A stretch of 64,000 nucleotides of DNA from Ophiura sarsii (Eukaryota; Echinodermata; Ophiuroidea; Amphilepidida; Ophiuridae): assembly GCA_035610835.1 (NCBI GenBank), contig CM069452.1:7955109-8019108 (forward strand), written 5' to 3'. Below, one piece after another: positions 34,640-46,865 of this stretch. How positions within the stretch are numbered: the stretch's first letter is position 1; each line of letters starts with the position of its first letter. The position numbers and the translations under genes were made by a program. The notes under the pieces were generated by a model, which saw only the letters and a program-made list of their open reading frames with translations, had not been told where the DNA came from and did no database searches.

Positions 34640-34955
34640 ACCCTTAAACATCGAAAATACATTAAATTGATAAATATTTATTTAATGATTCATATTTTAG
34701 CCAAGATAAATATTTTCAATTAGTTCCTTTTGGTATAATATATAAAGGCTGAAATGCGAATGAGGTGAGTGGACACCGAATTGGAGCGAGCAAGAAAGCC
34801 ATCAATGGAAACATTCGCGGGCACCCGGAAGTGGAACGAGAGTGGTCAGCTGGTAACCATGGGTGCCCAGCACACTTTCTAGCTGGCAATAACAATTTCC
34901 TCTCCGTTGGCTAAAAGAGTTCGATCTATATTTTTTCTCAATTATTATCTTACTA
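34640..34955 (+). repeat. Segment in units 2 and 3, absent from unit 1
   Basis: Sequence including AAAGGCTGAAATGCGAATGA and CACCCGGAAGTGGAACGAGA is shared with about 47950-48365 but missing between 22300 and 22310 in unit 1. Units 2 and 3 may therefore be more closely related, or unit 1 lost it. Unit 3 has a further sub-insertion of about 110 bases near 47969-48080. Confidence 0.7.
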
Positions 34956-35537
34956 GCCTATGTTATTAATAGAGAGTTTAAAAACCTACACAGACAAAAG
35001 AACAACCAAATTGATAAAAGACAAGACAAGAGCTACAATGTCACAAACTAATACAAGGAATAACTTTCCTTTATTCTGCCAGACAAAATACTGCCAATCT
35101 CCCATATCAAATTACAACATTGATAAATAAACACTACGATAAACATCTTTTCAACATTCATATCAAAAGGCCATGTAAATACCCACCACATACAGAACCA
35201 GCCAGCTGCTGCCATCCCTTACTTGCTCAAAGCATGCAAAGTAATGCATTCTCCCTAAAAGCTATAAAATTCAGAAACTGATTTTGTCTCTAGACAACAA
35301 CAAAAATCCGCAAATTGTCCCTTTACAGGTATATAATAAACAATGCAAGTGCAAGGCTGATACCTGGGTTTTACACTTGTTGCAAGTAAAGGTACACTGC
35401 TCTCAGTCAACACCTTAGGGGTTATATGATTGAAAGCTTCTCATTCCCCTGTTGACTTTGACACATAATATCTTTCAAAATAGATATACTTGTCTGAATT
35501 AAAGGTACAAGAGTGTCAAATAATTCACTACACAAAT

Positions 35538-36463
35538 GGGATATCGCGCTAATTGCGCTAATCAAGTGCAATTAGCGCTATTAGCGCTAATTGCGCGACT
35601 CCTAGACTTGGTTCATCCTCAGAAATTGCACTTTAGCGATTACAACGCTAATCAAGTGCAATTAGCGCTATTAGCGCTAATTGCGCGACTCCTATAGACT
35701 TGGTTCATCTTCAGAAATTGCACTTTAGCGCGTACAACGCTAGGAACACGGGATATCGCGCTAATTGCGCTAATTGCGGCAGAGTGCTAACCAAGTGCAA
35801 TTAGCGTTATTAGCGCAAGACCGCTAATCAAGTGCAATTAGCGATATTAGCGCTATTAGCGCTAATTGCGCGACTCCTAGACTTGGTTCATCCTCAGAAA
35901 TTGCACTTTAGCGATTACAACGCTAACCAAGTGCAATTAGCGCTATTAGCGCTATTAGCACTAATTGCGCGACTCCTATAGACTTGGTTCATCTTCAGAA
36001 ATTGCACTTTAGCGCGTACAACGCTAGGAACACGGGATATCGCGCTAATTGCGGCAGAGTGCTAACCAAGTGCAATTAGCGTTATTAGCGCAAGACCGCT
36101 AATCAAGTGCAATTAGCGCTATTAGCGCTAATTGCGCGACTCCTAGACTTGGTTCATCCTCATAAATTGCACTTTAGCGATTACAACGCTAACCAAGTGC
36201 AATTAGCGCTATTAGCGCTAATTGCGCGACTCCTATAGACTTGGTTCATCTTCAGAAATTGCACTTTAGCGCGTACAACGCTAGGAACACGGGATATCGC
36301 GCTAATTGCGCTAAAAACTAATGTGTTTTTAGCGCATTAGCGCACATTTGTACTAGCACTGCAATTATCGCTAATTTACATTGATCTTACACGCTAACTT
36401 GGTGCAATTAGCGACATTTGCAAAATTGCGCTAATGCGCTAATAAGCCAATATCGCACCTTCC
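35538..36463. mobile_element. Truncated palindromic-repeat MULE-like element (right part)
   Basis: Contains six copies of the GACTTGGTTCATC motif within the same AGCGCTAATTGC framework, and the same right terminal repeat (complement AGGAAGGTGCGATATTGGCT). The left terminal repeat and flank are missing. The A block breaks at ACAAATGG and resumes inside the element at GGATATCGCG, so a deletion between similar GGAT words removed the left part. Confidence 0.8.
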
Positions 36464-37392
36464 TCCACTTTTCGTATAGCGAAAAACATCCAAATCGATG
36501 CTGTGTACTGGTATAGGACGCATCTCAACCAACTGTGTGTCTACTGAGCTAACTTGAGCTGTGTATAACGTATGAATGCCATACACGTGTCCACATAAAG
36601 CTAAAGTAATTCTCTTTCTTAAAATCTACGTTTTATATTTTTAGAAAAATATATGCCCACGTCATTTAATATTTTACTTTTCCATCCTATTATTTCACGA
36701 TTCCCCACACAGTAAAGAATAACAATCAGACAGCCGGGCCAATATTAGCGAATCGTTATCATGTTACACGGTTCACTGCGAGCATTTACCGTTCACTACT
36801 ACTATATGGTTTTGTGACTAGTTTAGTTTATACAGTGCTCCAGAATAAAACTTACCAGAGGCCTAAACTAAAAATACTATAATGTTGGCATGATCTATCT
36901 CAGTCTGTTGTCAACCAGAAATGAATCGAGTCAAAAAATCACTTTTTGGACATCATATTGGGAAGCTTTATTTTTGATAGATGCGTACCCACCGGCAACA
37001 TTGGAAAGTTTTGATCCAATTTATTTATTATGAACAAACAGTATTTAAGTTTTAAAAATGGACCGACAACATGATGATTGATCTTATTGACTTGGGAGGG
37101 GGATTTTGGACCTTCTTGGGGACTTGGGAGGGGGAATTGAGTGGGGTGGGCTCCCCCTCCCTGACTTACGGGCCTGCAAGTAGGTGTTGTCTATCTATCC
37201 GGGCCCTACCGTGTACATTATTCCAGGCAAAAGCACTATATGGTCAAATTGTACTAAAGTTTACCGTAGTCATGGTAGAAAATCCAGGCATTGATCAATC
37301 GCGGTGACTAATTTTAAAGTTTAATAATATAGTGCATGTCTGTATTTTATATCTCTTTGCCCCGGTGTGGATGATATGTACCTTATGATTAA

Positions 37393-37744
37393 CGTACATC
37401 CCCGCTATGTGTGCGTACACCCCGGCTACACCCCGGGGTGTACATTTGTTGTACCTTAGCGTACGTCCACGCTATGTATGTGTACGCCCCGGCTATGCCC
37501 CGGGGTGTACATTCGTGTACCCTAGCGTACGCCCCCGCTATAATGCCCGGCCTATTTTTTCAGCAATGTACGTCCCCGCTATGCCCCGGCTACACGCCCC
37601 GGCTAGCGGGGGTACGATTTGTACGCCCCGGGTACACGCCCCCGCATAGCCGGGCCATGTTTTTTGTACGTTTGCGTACGGTCCCCGCATAGTCCCCGCC
37701 ATGCCCCAGGTCCCCCGGGGCCGGGACTGCAATTGATAAGTGCA
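37393..37744. mobile_element. Left-truncated GC-rich Harbinger-like MITE (TGCACTTATC family)
   Basis: The right end is the family terminus TGCAATTGATAAGTGCA followed by TAA. The body repeats GTACGTCCCCGCTATG and GCCCCGG words many times, giving dense GTAC and CCCGGG palindromes. The left terminal repeat is absent. Long open frames here are translations of the low-complexity body. Confidence 0.7.
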
Positions 37745-37884
37745 TAAACCTGTCAAATATATCATAGAATGTGTTACATAAAATCAAGACATGTCTGAGA
37801 GGTCTCCATTGTACCCTAAATATGTGACACTCAAAATGAACATATTGAAAAATAGCACCCAAAATAAATATTCTCAAAAAGTGT

Positions 37885-38107
37885 GATGTCTTCTTTTTGG
37901 TTGGCGGGCCAAATAGCATCAGATTGCATATTTGCCTGCATGCAAGAATGCACAATTATCATCTATGCGCTTGCTTCTTCTGCCACATAATTTTAGCAAC
38001 TAAAAGCCGTATTTACAAATGTTGCTATTTTTGCTCTTTCTATTTGCCTTTATATCGCAATTTCCTTTTGACCGCCAACTTTCCATTTTAATGGAATTTT
38101 TATTACA
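37885..38107. repeat. Internally deleted copy of the 16494-17850 repeat
   Basis: GGTTGGCGGGCC and AGCATCAGATTGCATA at the left and the block starting ATCATCTATGCGCTTGC at the right both match the longer copy, with the middle gone. Confidence 0.65.
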
Positions 38108-39874
38108 TTTTCCAATCAATCAATGGAACTTGACCCTCCTTACATAGATAGCAGATCTATAACTACACCCATCAAAATATGTAAGTTCCCCCATAGCATA
38201 TACTAGAATATTTCCAAAAATATTTGATGGATTTAGATAATTTACAGCTAGAAAGATGCACCCAATTGTTACGCACATTTTGATGCCAAATTTGTTGGCC
38301 TTGACACAATGCAACGATAAGAAATTGTGCCATTTATCAATTTTTATACAGAAAAAAAAGGGGCACTAAATCTCACTGGCTATGGCTGGTTTGTCCATAA
38401 ATTATTACAGACATTTTCTTGGTGGATTTTCGTGCACACACATGGGAATCTACCAAAAAATTATGTGTGGCATAATTTCAAGAAAATCAATAAGCAGATC
38501 ATAATCTTGTGCACCAAGACACGGTAGCATTTATCAGTTACCAGTGATCATTGGCCAATGTTGTCTTCTGAATTTGATTGACTAAAGACAAGAGGTGTGT
38601 AATAATGATGGATAATCATGTTCAGAATAATCTCTGATTGCCGGGTCAGAAGTTCTTCAAAGGGTGCGAGAATCCATTTAGATTCTTGCAAAGAATTTTG
38701 GTGAGAATCCATGGATTCTCCTCCATTTAAATAGTGTGTAAGACAGATTATCCCCACAAGAATTAACTTGGATTCTCACAACTTTACCGGCAGGAATCTT
38801 TGCAAGAATAGATTCTCCTCGAATTGCTGACCCTGAGTTAAAGGAAATTATTGCCATGAATCTTTAGCGCTCAGATATGCAGCACTATTATTATACAGAC
38901 CACATCAGTAGGTTAAAGTTTTTAAAGTGCCGCGTTAAGACAAAATTGGCTTTAGAAAGAAGAAAAATCACCTGTAAGGACGTCGCCATAATGATCCAAG
39001 CTATGACGAAACAGTTACGAGATTTCCAAATCTCTCATTCATGTATTGATGTTTTCGATATATGCATTGAATTCCAGCATGATTATGTGCAGTGACCTTT
39101 TGCTAGTGAGGTGGTTTTAGTAACGAAGACGTCACAATATTGAGTATGGCTATCCCATCTGCACTTTCAACACGGACAATCGGGTACGAATTTCAAATAG
39201 TCGCATGTTGGGGATGTGCAGTTTAAATTTGTTTTATTGGAACATTATAGTGCTGTGTTCAACTAAACTGGACAATATACATTTGATAATTATTTTCCTA
39301 CCATATAATGCTTGGCTTCATGAATAGTACTGTTCTCCTTTAACATTTTCCCAATAACAAATCAAAAAGTGTATATTTGTCAGAAAGAAAGGCGACAAAA
39401 CACAGTAAAACCTGCACCAATTGCAGAGGCATTAACATTAAATTGAACAGCAGGCATTTCATAAGTAGAACAACAAATGAGTGCATTTTGATATTGGATA
39501 TGTCATACACATACACCAAGTACACTGTGTTATGAATTTCCTGTCAATAACACCAATGATACATGATATATATTTGACTGATCTTTAACACTATACATGC
39601 TGTGAATTTACATCAATCTGATTGTAATATGTCAAATGGATCAAGCTTTTGAGTCCTGAACCCAAATTGAAATGATGGCAAGCATTTTAAAGGTGCATGG
39701 TCCATCTTAGTTATGCAGGGAGTTGTGTAAGTAACAGTGTAACCTTTCCCTGACAATTAGATGGCGACTCTATAATTGAAGGCACCAAAACATAACATAA
39801 GTACAAACCAAAGTACAAACATAACATGTATAGTCTCAGTCCAGCCAGACTACAAATAGCTCTATTATTATATA

Positions 39875-40082
39875 CTGTAAAAGTGGTAATTTTCGCACGT
39901 TTAATTTTTTTCGCGCTTTGCCATTTTTGAAATGTTTTGTGTGTTTTTAAATTCGGGATTTGTAGCTTCATCACATAGACCTATGCAAAAGAAATATATT
40001 TGCATGTTATTATTTTCGCGGTAGCTCATTAGAGCGTGAAAAGCGTGAAAATATATGTAGTGCGAAAATGTCCATTTTTAGA
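39875..40082. mobile_element. CTGTAAAAGTGG MITE, unit 2 copy, right end decayed
   Basis: Same element as 27304-27512. The right terminus reads CCATTTTTAGAG instead of CCACTTTTACAG, so it is probably immobile now. Confidence 0.8.
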
Positions 40083-40254
40083 GTAATGCAGCTAGCTATG
40101 TGTATGCAACATGATCATCTCTAGGCTAGTCTAGGTGTATGTTGCATTTTATGTGAGCACAAATTTAAACATGTCTAATCTTAGTTCCATTAAATAGCTC
40201 TGTCCTGTAAATCACTGGAACATCACATGCAACCTACCATTATCATATACATAA

Positions 40255-40324
40255 GGCCAAAAAAAAAAAAATGTTTGCTTGTCCATAGATGGGTCAAAAA
40301 AAGTTGGGTCGGTCGGTCGGAAAA

Positions 40325-40355
<31 letters not shown>

Positions 40356-40813
40356 AAACATTGGTTGTTCTGGCCCTATCCAGCAAACACAACTAGCATG
40401 CACCATTTTGAGCCTTATCAATCGCAGGCTAATGGCAATGGTTAATTTTAGCATGGTTTAGCCCACATTTGATTTGAAATAATCAACATATTTATACCCC
40501 ATGACGGTGACCCACAGGCCACAGCATAGCGTTTGAAATTTTTATCTTTAGATCCTAATTACTACGGTTTAAGTTTTATTCTGTTCAAAAGTACAACTTT
40601 TATCATGTACCATTTCTGAATTATTTGGACCTTAACATGGAGGTGACATGAAAATGGTATTGGCTCACATGAGGAGTAACGTATGGTTCAATATAGGTCA
40701 TTCAAATGAATGTTTTAAAAAATTCAAAAAAAAAAGGTTTTTTTCTGACCAGTCGGGACTGCCTCACACGGTCGGTCGGACGAGGGCAAGCAAACAACTT
40801 TTTTTTTTGGGCC
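40255..40813. mobile_element. 559-bp PIF/Harbinger-like MITE (GGCC-A-tract family), unit 2 only
   Basis: TAA at 40252-40254 and 40814-40816. Units 1 and 3 read ACATAAAATGAAG without it. The ends are GGCCAAAAAAAAAAAATG then TTTGCTTGTCC, and GAGGGCAAGCAAAC then a T tract and GGGCC. GGTCGGTCGGTCGG lies inside the left arm and CGGTCGGTCGG inside the right. Confidence 0.9.
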
Positions 40814-40872
40814 TAAAATGAAGACAAACATTCCTAGTCTTGTTTCAATAGTCATTTAGTGAACCCTACAAC

Positions 40873-41284
40873 CCATGGGGGGGCACTGACATTGGAAAAG
40901 GGTATAGGTATGTGCCGCGCTGAAGACCCCCTTTTTCACCCTCTGCTGCTAGCTCTTATGACCCCCCTTTTGAGCCTGCATCAGTTCTTAAGACCCCAAT
41001 TTTATTGAAAATTCAAACAAAAAATCGCAAATTTTGCGTTCCAAAGCCCCAATTCTTCGAAAATTGTGCATTCTAAAACCCCCAAAAATCAAAAATGTGC
41101 GTTCTTGCTTATCAAAATTGAACTATAGGCCAGTTCTCAAGACCTACTTTTTTGAAAAAATCAGTTCCTAAGACCCTATTTTTCGTCATAAAATCCACTC
41201 AGTTCAGTTCTGTAGCCCCCTTTTTGAGACCCTGTGTGGCACATCCCTACCAAAAAAAAAGTTAAGTGCCCCCCACCCCCCGGG
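40873..41284. mobile_element. 412-bp insertion with 8-bp target duplication (CCTACAAC), unit 2 only
   Basis: CCTACAAC flanks both sides (40865-40872 and 41285-41292). Units 1 and 3 have the uninterrupted site. The ends are similar inverted G-rich stretches ending in GGGGGGCACT. The interior repeats a degenerate word of the form CAGTTCTTAAGACCCC..TTTT about every 40-60 bases. 8-bp duplications occur in hAT and P-type elements. The class is uncertain. Confidence 0.8.
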
Positions 41285-42187
41285 CCTACAACACAACACC
41301 TAATCAAATGCAATATGCAACGTACGTATGTCTGATGTATATCACATGCATGTCACATACATGAGTACAACAAACATGCCTATTCTTGGTACAGTCGTCA
41401 TAATAACCCGACTGCTGGCACCCACCCACAACAAACAGAAGTATTACAGCTTTAAATTATATCAGCAGCTTGCCTCCTAACATGTCAAGCGTTGTTATTT
41501 AACCTTATAATGCATGATATGTGTATGATATGTGTGCCTCCTTTGTGTGAGTAGATCAAGATATTTATGAATCCAGGGTGTGACAAACAGGATTACATAG
41601 CGGTGTGAATTTCTCCTTCTATTCTATATAATGTAAAGAATATCATCAATAATCATGACTTCATAAGGATGCATTGAGAATGATTTCAAAGGTTAAGTTC
41701 GCACATTCCTTCCACTTCACCACATTATTTGACATATATATTCATGACTACAGTGTGGTTTTCGATTACTGAAATCATGAAATACTTCAAATCCCACATC
41801 TATGACACAGTATCAAAAGTAAGGTGCCTTCACCCAATTTATTCATGATTAGGAATGCGAACAACAATAATTATAATTTTGTGAGGCCTTATTATAGTAG
41901 GCCTATACTATAACCGCAAATTCAAGACCTTATCTGATTTTAACCAAATGTGTAAGTTGCATATAGTGCAGTTTGATTAAACGAGAAAAAAGATTAATCA
42001 TAATATCCGGGTCAAAGGTCAAGAAAGAGTCACTAGGGGTCAAATTGTCAAATTCAAATAATTTCACTCAAAATGCTACTCCTTGAGAGGAAATGACTGA
42101 TGACTGTCAGAATTGGTCAAAAGATTCCTTTGGTCAATGCACATACAGGTTATTCATATTTAAAGAAAAACCTGACGACAATATTAT

Positions 42188-42935
42188 GTGACCCATCACA
42201 TTAAAATGGACATGTTGGAGGTCTAAGCAGGGGTGTGCCACTGAGCTTGCCGATCGGAGGCCACTTTTAAATTAAATTTGGGTCGGCATAGAACTGGTGG
42301 CGCTATACCAATCAGGCGTGATTGTAGCAGACGACGCGACACTGGCCACGCGTCTCTCAGACGACCCAATATGGCTCCATTTTGAATTATTTTTAACAGT
42401 CATCGCCCGGTTAACGATGAAAATTCTTCTAATTATGATAAATTGGTCAAAATGATAAGATTAACATTCGCGATTGCGTGTTATTCACTACAAATTCAAA
42501 ATTTAGGTTTCGCGTGGCCACCGTCGTCTGTGTAAATCTATAGCGCCCCCAAACCTATGCCGACCAAAAATGACGTTAAACCTGGTTAAACATTGTTAAA
42601 CACCGGTCACGGACGCATTCCGGACGATTACCCTAATTTATGTAAATATGCAAAAGGGACCGTTTTCGCTACGTACATCAGTATAGCACTTTCCAAACCA
42701 AAATAATAGTATCCCTGGTCTAAGTCAAATCTGAGTTATTCGGTATGACTTGAAAGAGCACATTTTAAGCTTTGAAATTATGTTGAAGGTTATCAGACTT
42801 TGTAATCACAAGATATTTGAAGAAGCATATTTGTTTCTATTATTTTCTTTATATTTCACTAAATACATGTACACTGGCCTCTATCTCAAAAACTATGTTT
42901 GCCGACTACATGTCCTTTTTGATGTGATTGGTCAC
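42188..42935. mobile_element. GTGACC...GGTCAC MITE, unit 2 copy, split by a nested hAT-like element
   Basis: Ends GTGACCCATCACATTAAAAT and GATGTGATTGGTCAC match the family at 12601 and 30348. The nested element at 42228-42717 interrupts it 40 bases in. Confidence 0.75.
42228..42717. mobile_element. 490-bp hAT-like insertion, unit 2 only
   Basis: GTCTAAG flanks both sides (42221-42227 and 42718-42724), and units 1 and 3 read through (GGAGGTCCAAATC-type in unit 1). The element starts CAGGGG and ends ATCCCTG, so inverted ends are short. It is GC-richer than its surroundings with no long frame. A hAT assignment rests on the CAGGG terminus and duplication size. Confidence 0.7.
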
Positions 42936-43130
42936 ATATGTCTCTTATAACATGCGTCACAATTGGCTTACCTAAGAAGATACAGATCTATGGGGTCACC
43001 ACCAGTAGTGCACAATGTGTATCATACAAGATACAGATCTATGGGGTCACCACCAGTAGTGCACAATGTGTATCATACAAGATACAGATCCATAGGGTCA
43101 CCCCAGTTCACAATGTGTAGCATAAAAGAA

Positions 43131-44340
43131 GATAGGAGTGTAACTAGAGGTGGAGGTAGAGAGGCGCCCCCAAATGAAATGACAGTTATGCCTCCCCATG
43201 ATCACAGGCCAGTCCCCCCTCATGCTCCCCCCTCCCATATGAATTCCATCGACAACCTAAGCAGTCAACAGTGAATACACGCCAGACCATGCATGATTTC
43301 CTTAAAAAAGCATACAGGACCTTCACACCAATTTTGCTTTCATGTCAACCATTTGAGTTCTAAGTGTCATAAAATGACAACAGAAAGAGTTATATGAAGC
43401 CTACATGTCTCTCTTTATTATCATATTTTTATTCTTCATAAGAAAAAATATTTGGTACCATCAATTAATTTTTCTTTCCCGCGAAAGTTCAATATTTGAA
43501 TGATTTTATGCAGATATTTCGGGAAAATGTCAGTACTTTTGTCCCGCCTGGCTATCCATGGTTCTCTCGGGAAAACAAAGCGAGATAAATAACGGACAGG
43601 AACTGAATAACAAAGGGCTAACATTTCTTTACATTTTGATATAAGATATTCTGATTGGCCAACCTGACATACCGTCTTTTTAATTATCGAATCATCAGGT
43701 CTGTACTACAATTTTGGTTTTGGGGTGAAAATCCATGGAACGCCATTTGACCCATTGACTTACGTGTGCACAACTCACCGCTCGCGGAATGAAGAGTGTC
43801 CGCTTTACAGCAATCTTACACCCGATTTCCTTCGTTTTAGATAGTATAAATTACAGTTTTAGAAAGAGGAATAAATAAGGCAGACAGTGATGTAATTTTT
43901 AGACTAAGATTTAGGCAGAAATATATGTAAATGTTACAGTTAGATAGTTGTAAAATGGCGAAGAAACCATGTAGTTGTATGCGCTGTGTGCGTGCTAACT
44001 TCCCACACACAATTCGGTAAATGTAAACAATCAGCCAATCGATCGGGCAATCGATATACAATTGGGGTCTTGAGGTTGCTATTAAAACCCGCTGGTTAGC
44101 AGACCAAAAAGGCCAAAACAAATTCATATGCCCCCCCCCCTATTGCAGGAGTGTAACTAGAGGTGGAGGTGGGGAGGGAGGCTTGCCCTCCCTGATGCCC
44201 CCAAATGAAATGAAATGACAGTTATGCCCCCCTGTCTCATGTCTCCCCGCCCCCCCCCCCCCCCCCCCACTCAATTGAAGACCCTAGTTGCACTACTGAA
44301 AGAAGACATTATAAATATAGGCCAATCTCGACTATAATAG
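43131..44340 (+). repeat. Displaced B-block fragment flanked by a duplicated short repeat
   Basis: 43255-43785 matches 25945-26475 of unit 1, yet here it sits after sequence equivalent to 31.1 kb, so order is changed. It is followed by unmatched sequence (43786-44130). The word GGAGTGTAACTAGAGGTGGA occurs on both sides (43136 and 44150) together with CCCCCAAATGAAATGACAG, whereas unit 3 has the related segment once (62550-62640). Insertion through recombination or a duplicative event at this short repeat is likely. Confidence 0.7.
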
Positions 44341-46865
44341 TATTACACAAAATGAAGACTTTTGGGAACATTCTTACATAATTTCCTGAGTTTCCTCTTC
44401 ATACAAAGGAAAGCTATTCATGAGTTACCTAAGACCATCCACCAGACAGTGATTAGAATCAGACAGGTTGCTGAACCTGTCATGTCTCATGTCAAACAAG
44501 ACTTGTTTGTGGAATTGCAATATCTCAACGGAAGAAACACAACTCCCCAGTGGAGAAATGGCTAGCTCACCTTGCTTGTCTACAAAAATGGAAAATGAAT
44601 AAAGAATAAAGACAGGGATACATGTATTACAAAATGGAACAAATTTTGGACAGACTACCTGTTATTGTTTGAGGATAATAGGAAGAGGTGAATGTCGTCT
44701 GCTAAAGTTTGAAGTGAATGATATCTGTCTTTTTTTAAATAGTCATCTGCTTAAAAGGATTGTAAAGACTATTATATAGTCTGCTAAGGATCCATCAAAC
44801 AAATTACGTTTGACACAAGGGAACTTTACACACGAGCCAGCCAGGAAATGCTGACACATTGTAACGCCGGCTATAGGTGTCATCTTGTAAAAGGTGAATG
44901 CAACTAAGTTTATAAAGCAGTGGCTAGCGGGTGGATGCTGAAATTCTCATACATATGTAAAATGTGTCGCATTTGCTCATGCTATTGTGATCACTGTACA
45001 AAGAGATAGGCAATGCAATCTACACCCAATGTGAGAAACCTTCACATAGCGAATGCTCAACGTACATAGCGTATTGATCACTACGTTGTCACCCGAACAA
45101 ATTTTGAACTTGTAGTGATTGATTTATTGATTGAAGTTAAGCTTGCATTCTTACCTGTATTGTTTTATAGTTCTCATCAATAAGTTATAATTGATCAATA
45201 TTTAATGTCTAATCAATCAATTTTAATATTGATCATTCATTCTAATATTGATCATTCATTCTACTACCTACCTCTACAAATGTGTAGACCACAAAATAAT
45301 GATTTGGCCATAGGTGAAATGGATTACAAAATAACAAATATATATATACACATAAAATTATAACGAGGGTAAAACCATCCAATGGAAGAGTGCTCAACCC
45401 TAAAGGGGAGCCTTAGTAAACAAAAATTTAAGATTTGATTTTACATTGCTTTACAGTACTGTTTCGTGGGGGCCTGAGAACAGACCCTCACTCCTCAGAA
45501 GCTAGATGTTTAATGGTAGTATCACACAATGGTACATATTATAATACATGTTCACAGAAAGGGATTAATATATGTCAAAGATTATGTCAAACAAGTCAAG
45601 TGGAGAAAGTCATGGTAATGTCAAAAGTCAAGTGAAGAATAAATCCATATACACATAGAATCTTATATATACACATAGAATCTTGTTTATCTCAAAATTA
45701 TAACTTAGAATTTTAAAAACGTGTGTTATATTTCAAATTGTTATATTTCAAATAAATAGAGCATCCAAATGCTTCAAATATTCATTAAAAACTCAACACC
45801 TGGACAAGCACTTCATTCATGATAGCTTACTGTACCAATCACATCACAGGCTCTACCACTAGAGGGCAGTATTACAAATCTAAGAGTAAGGTCAGAGCAG
45901 TTCAACCCAAGGTGTCATATCATGCAAATGGCCCCTCAAGCAGATTGCAAGGATAGCTCTTTGAAAGACCTCTTTTAAGTCAGCAACTGAGTAACTACCT
46001 CGCACCATAAAGTGCTCAACCATTGACAACACTCATGTGCCATATGGGACATACTGTGAAAGGTTTTTTAGCTGTAGAAGTAGAAGAATGTCCTTATTTT
46101 AGATTTCCCAAGAGTGTTAATGCATGCACAAAACATGCAGCAATTTTTGTTTTCAGACGTAACTTAAAGGTATTTAGTTTGAATGATAAGGATATCAGTT
46201 GTTGTTAATCTATTGCTACACATTAAAGCATCCCAGATTGGTAATTAAATAATAAAGCCTTTCACTGACGAACAGTTTAAAGGGCCTGGTTTCAACGTCA
46301 ATCAGTTATCTTTTGCAAATTTAAAAAAAAAACAACATGGAAGTAAAGAACTGAATGCTATTATTGTACTACTGTAAAAGCTGAAATTTTTGCGGTGGTT
46401 TTATTTTCGTGCTTTTCGCGCAAAATATTTTTCGCAATGAAAATATTGTTTTCAACATTCATGCAATGCATCCAGAAGGTCGCCCGCGAAAAAAACAATT
46501 CGCGAAATGTCAATGATATCAAAATGGGTGTAAATATCTTTACGCAAAAATATTGGCTTTTACAGTATGTGATGTGAAGGTATTTTATTAACTGTTGGAA
46601 CGAGTTTAAAGGAGTCACAAAGAAAAATGAAAATGGCGATTAAGAGTTTGAATGCATGCCAAAACATGCAGCGCTTTAGAACATTCCTTTACAAGGGGTT
46701 AAGCAAGAATTTGTTTTCAGGTCCAACTTAAAGGTAATTATTATGATTAGGATCAGTTGTTATTCTGTTGCTACATACAAAACACATCCTGGATGAATAA
46801 TTACATAATGAAACTGGTTGGTTATTAGTTCATAAATACACCGAAGTATTCTTTTTTATATTCAC
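44341..46865 (+). repeat. B block of unit 2 (second part)
   Basis: Collinear with 31133-33545 of unit 1. Differences include a substituted segment at 45110-45280 (its start TGTAGTGATTGATTTATTGA recurs at the window end, 63961), and an insertion at about 45350-45660 between copies of ATACACATA.AAT. The frame at 44362-44565 is the unit 2 version of that at 31152. Confidence 0.75.
46372..46565. mobile_element. 194-bp TA-target MITE (CTGTAAAAGC), unit 2 only
   Basis: Ends CTGTAAAAGC and GCTTTTACAG, with TA on both sides. Unit 1 reads TTGTACTATGTGATG at 32876 with one TA, an exact empty site. The interior shares the TTTTCGC/GCGAAAA style of the CTGTAAAAGTGG family, so the two are related subfamilies, one older and one younger than the duplication. 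Confidence 0.9.

Larger units (their letters stand above)
36464..39325. other. Unit 2-specific segment of 2.9 kb
   Basis: Not present in units 1 or 3. It holds a truncated GC-rich MITE (37393-37744), the shared repeat at 37885-38107, and repeated GAATCCAT/GGATTC words around 38670-38820. A frame at 38877-39095 (72 codons, containing ALERRKITCKDVAIMIQ) and one at 37071-37307 have no recognised domain. Origin unknown. Confidence 0.55.
39326..43130 (+). repeat. B block of unit 2 (first part)
   Basis: Collinear with about 26475-31125 of unit 1, from CATTAACATTAAATTGAACA through the 58-bp minisatellite, minus the 29.17-30.33 kb part (replaced by 41922-42160) and plus several private insertions. 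The first 140 bases (39326-39430) are not matched in unit 1. Confidence 0.75.
33546..46865 (+). repeat. Large tandem duplication, unit 2 (about 13.3 kb)
   Basis: Direct repeat of unit 1 with the same block order, except for three changes. A deletion joins the A block (35537) directly into the middle of the palindromic-repeat element. A 2.9-kb segment of other sequence (36464-39325) follows. A B-block fragment is displaced to 43.25-43.78 kb. Unit 2 has private insertions at 40255-40813, 40873-41284, 42228-42717 and 46372-46565. Confidence 0.85.

Noticed and set aside
37407..37692. Pro/Arg-rich overlapping frames of 80-93 codons
   Set aside because: They are readings of the GTACGTCCCCGCTATG low-complexity body of a GC-rich MITE, open in several frames at once.
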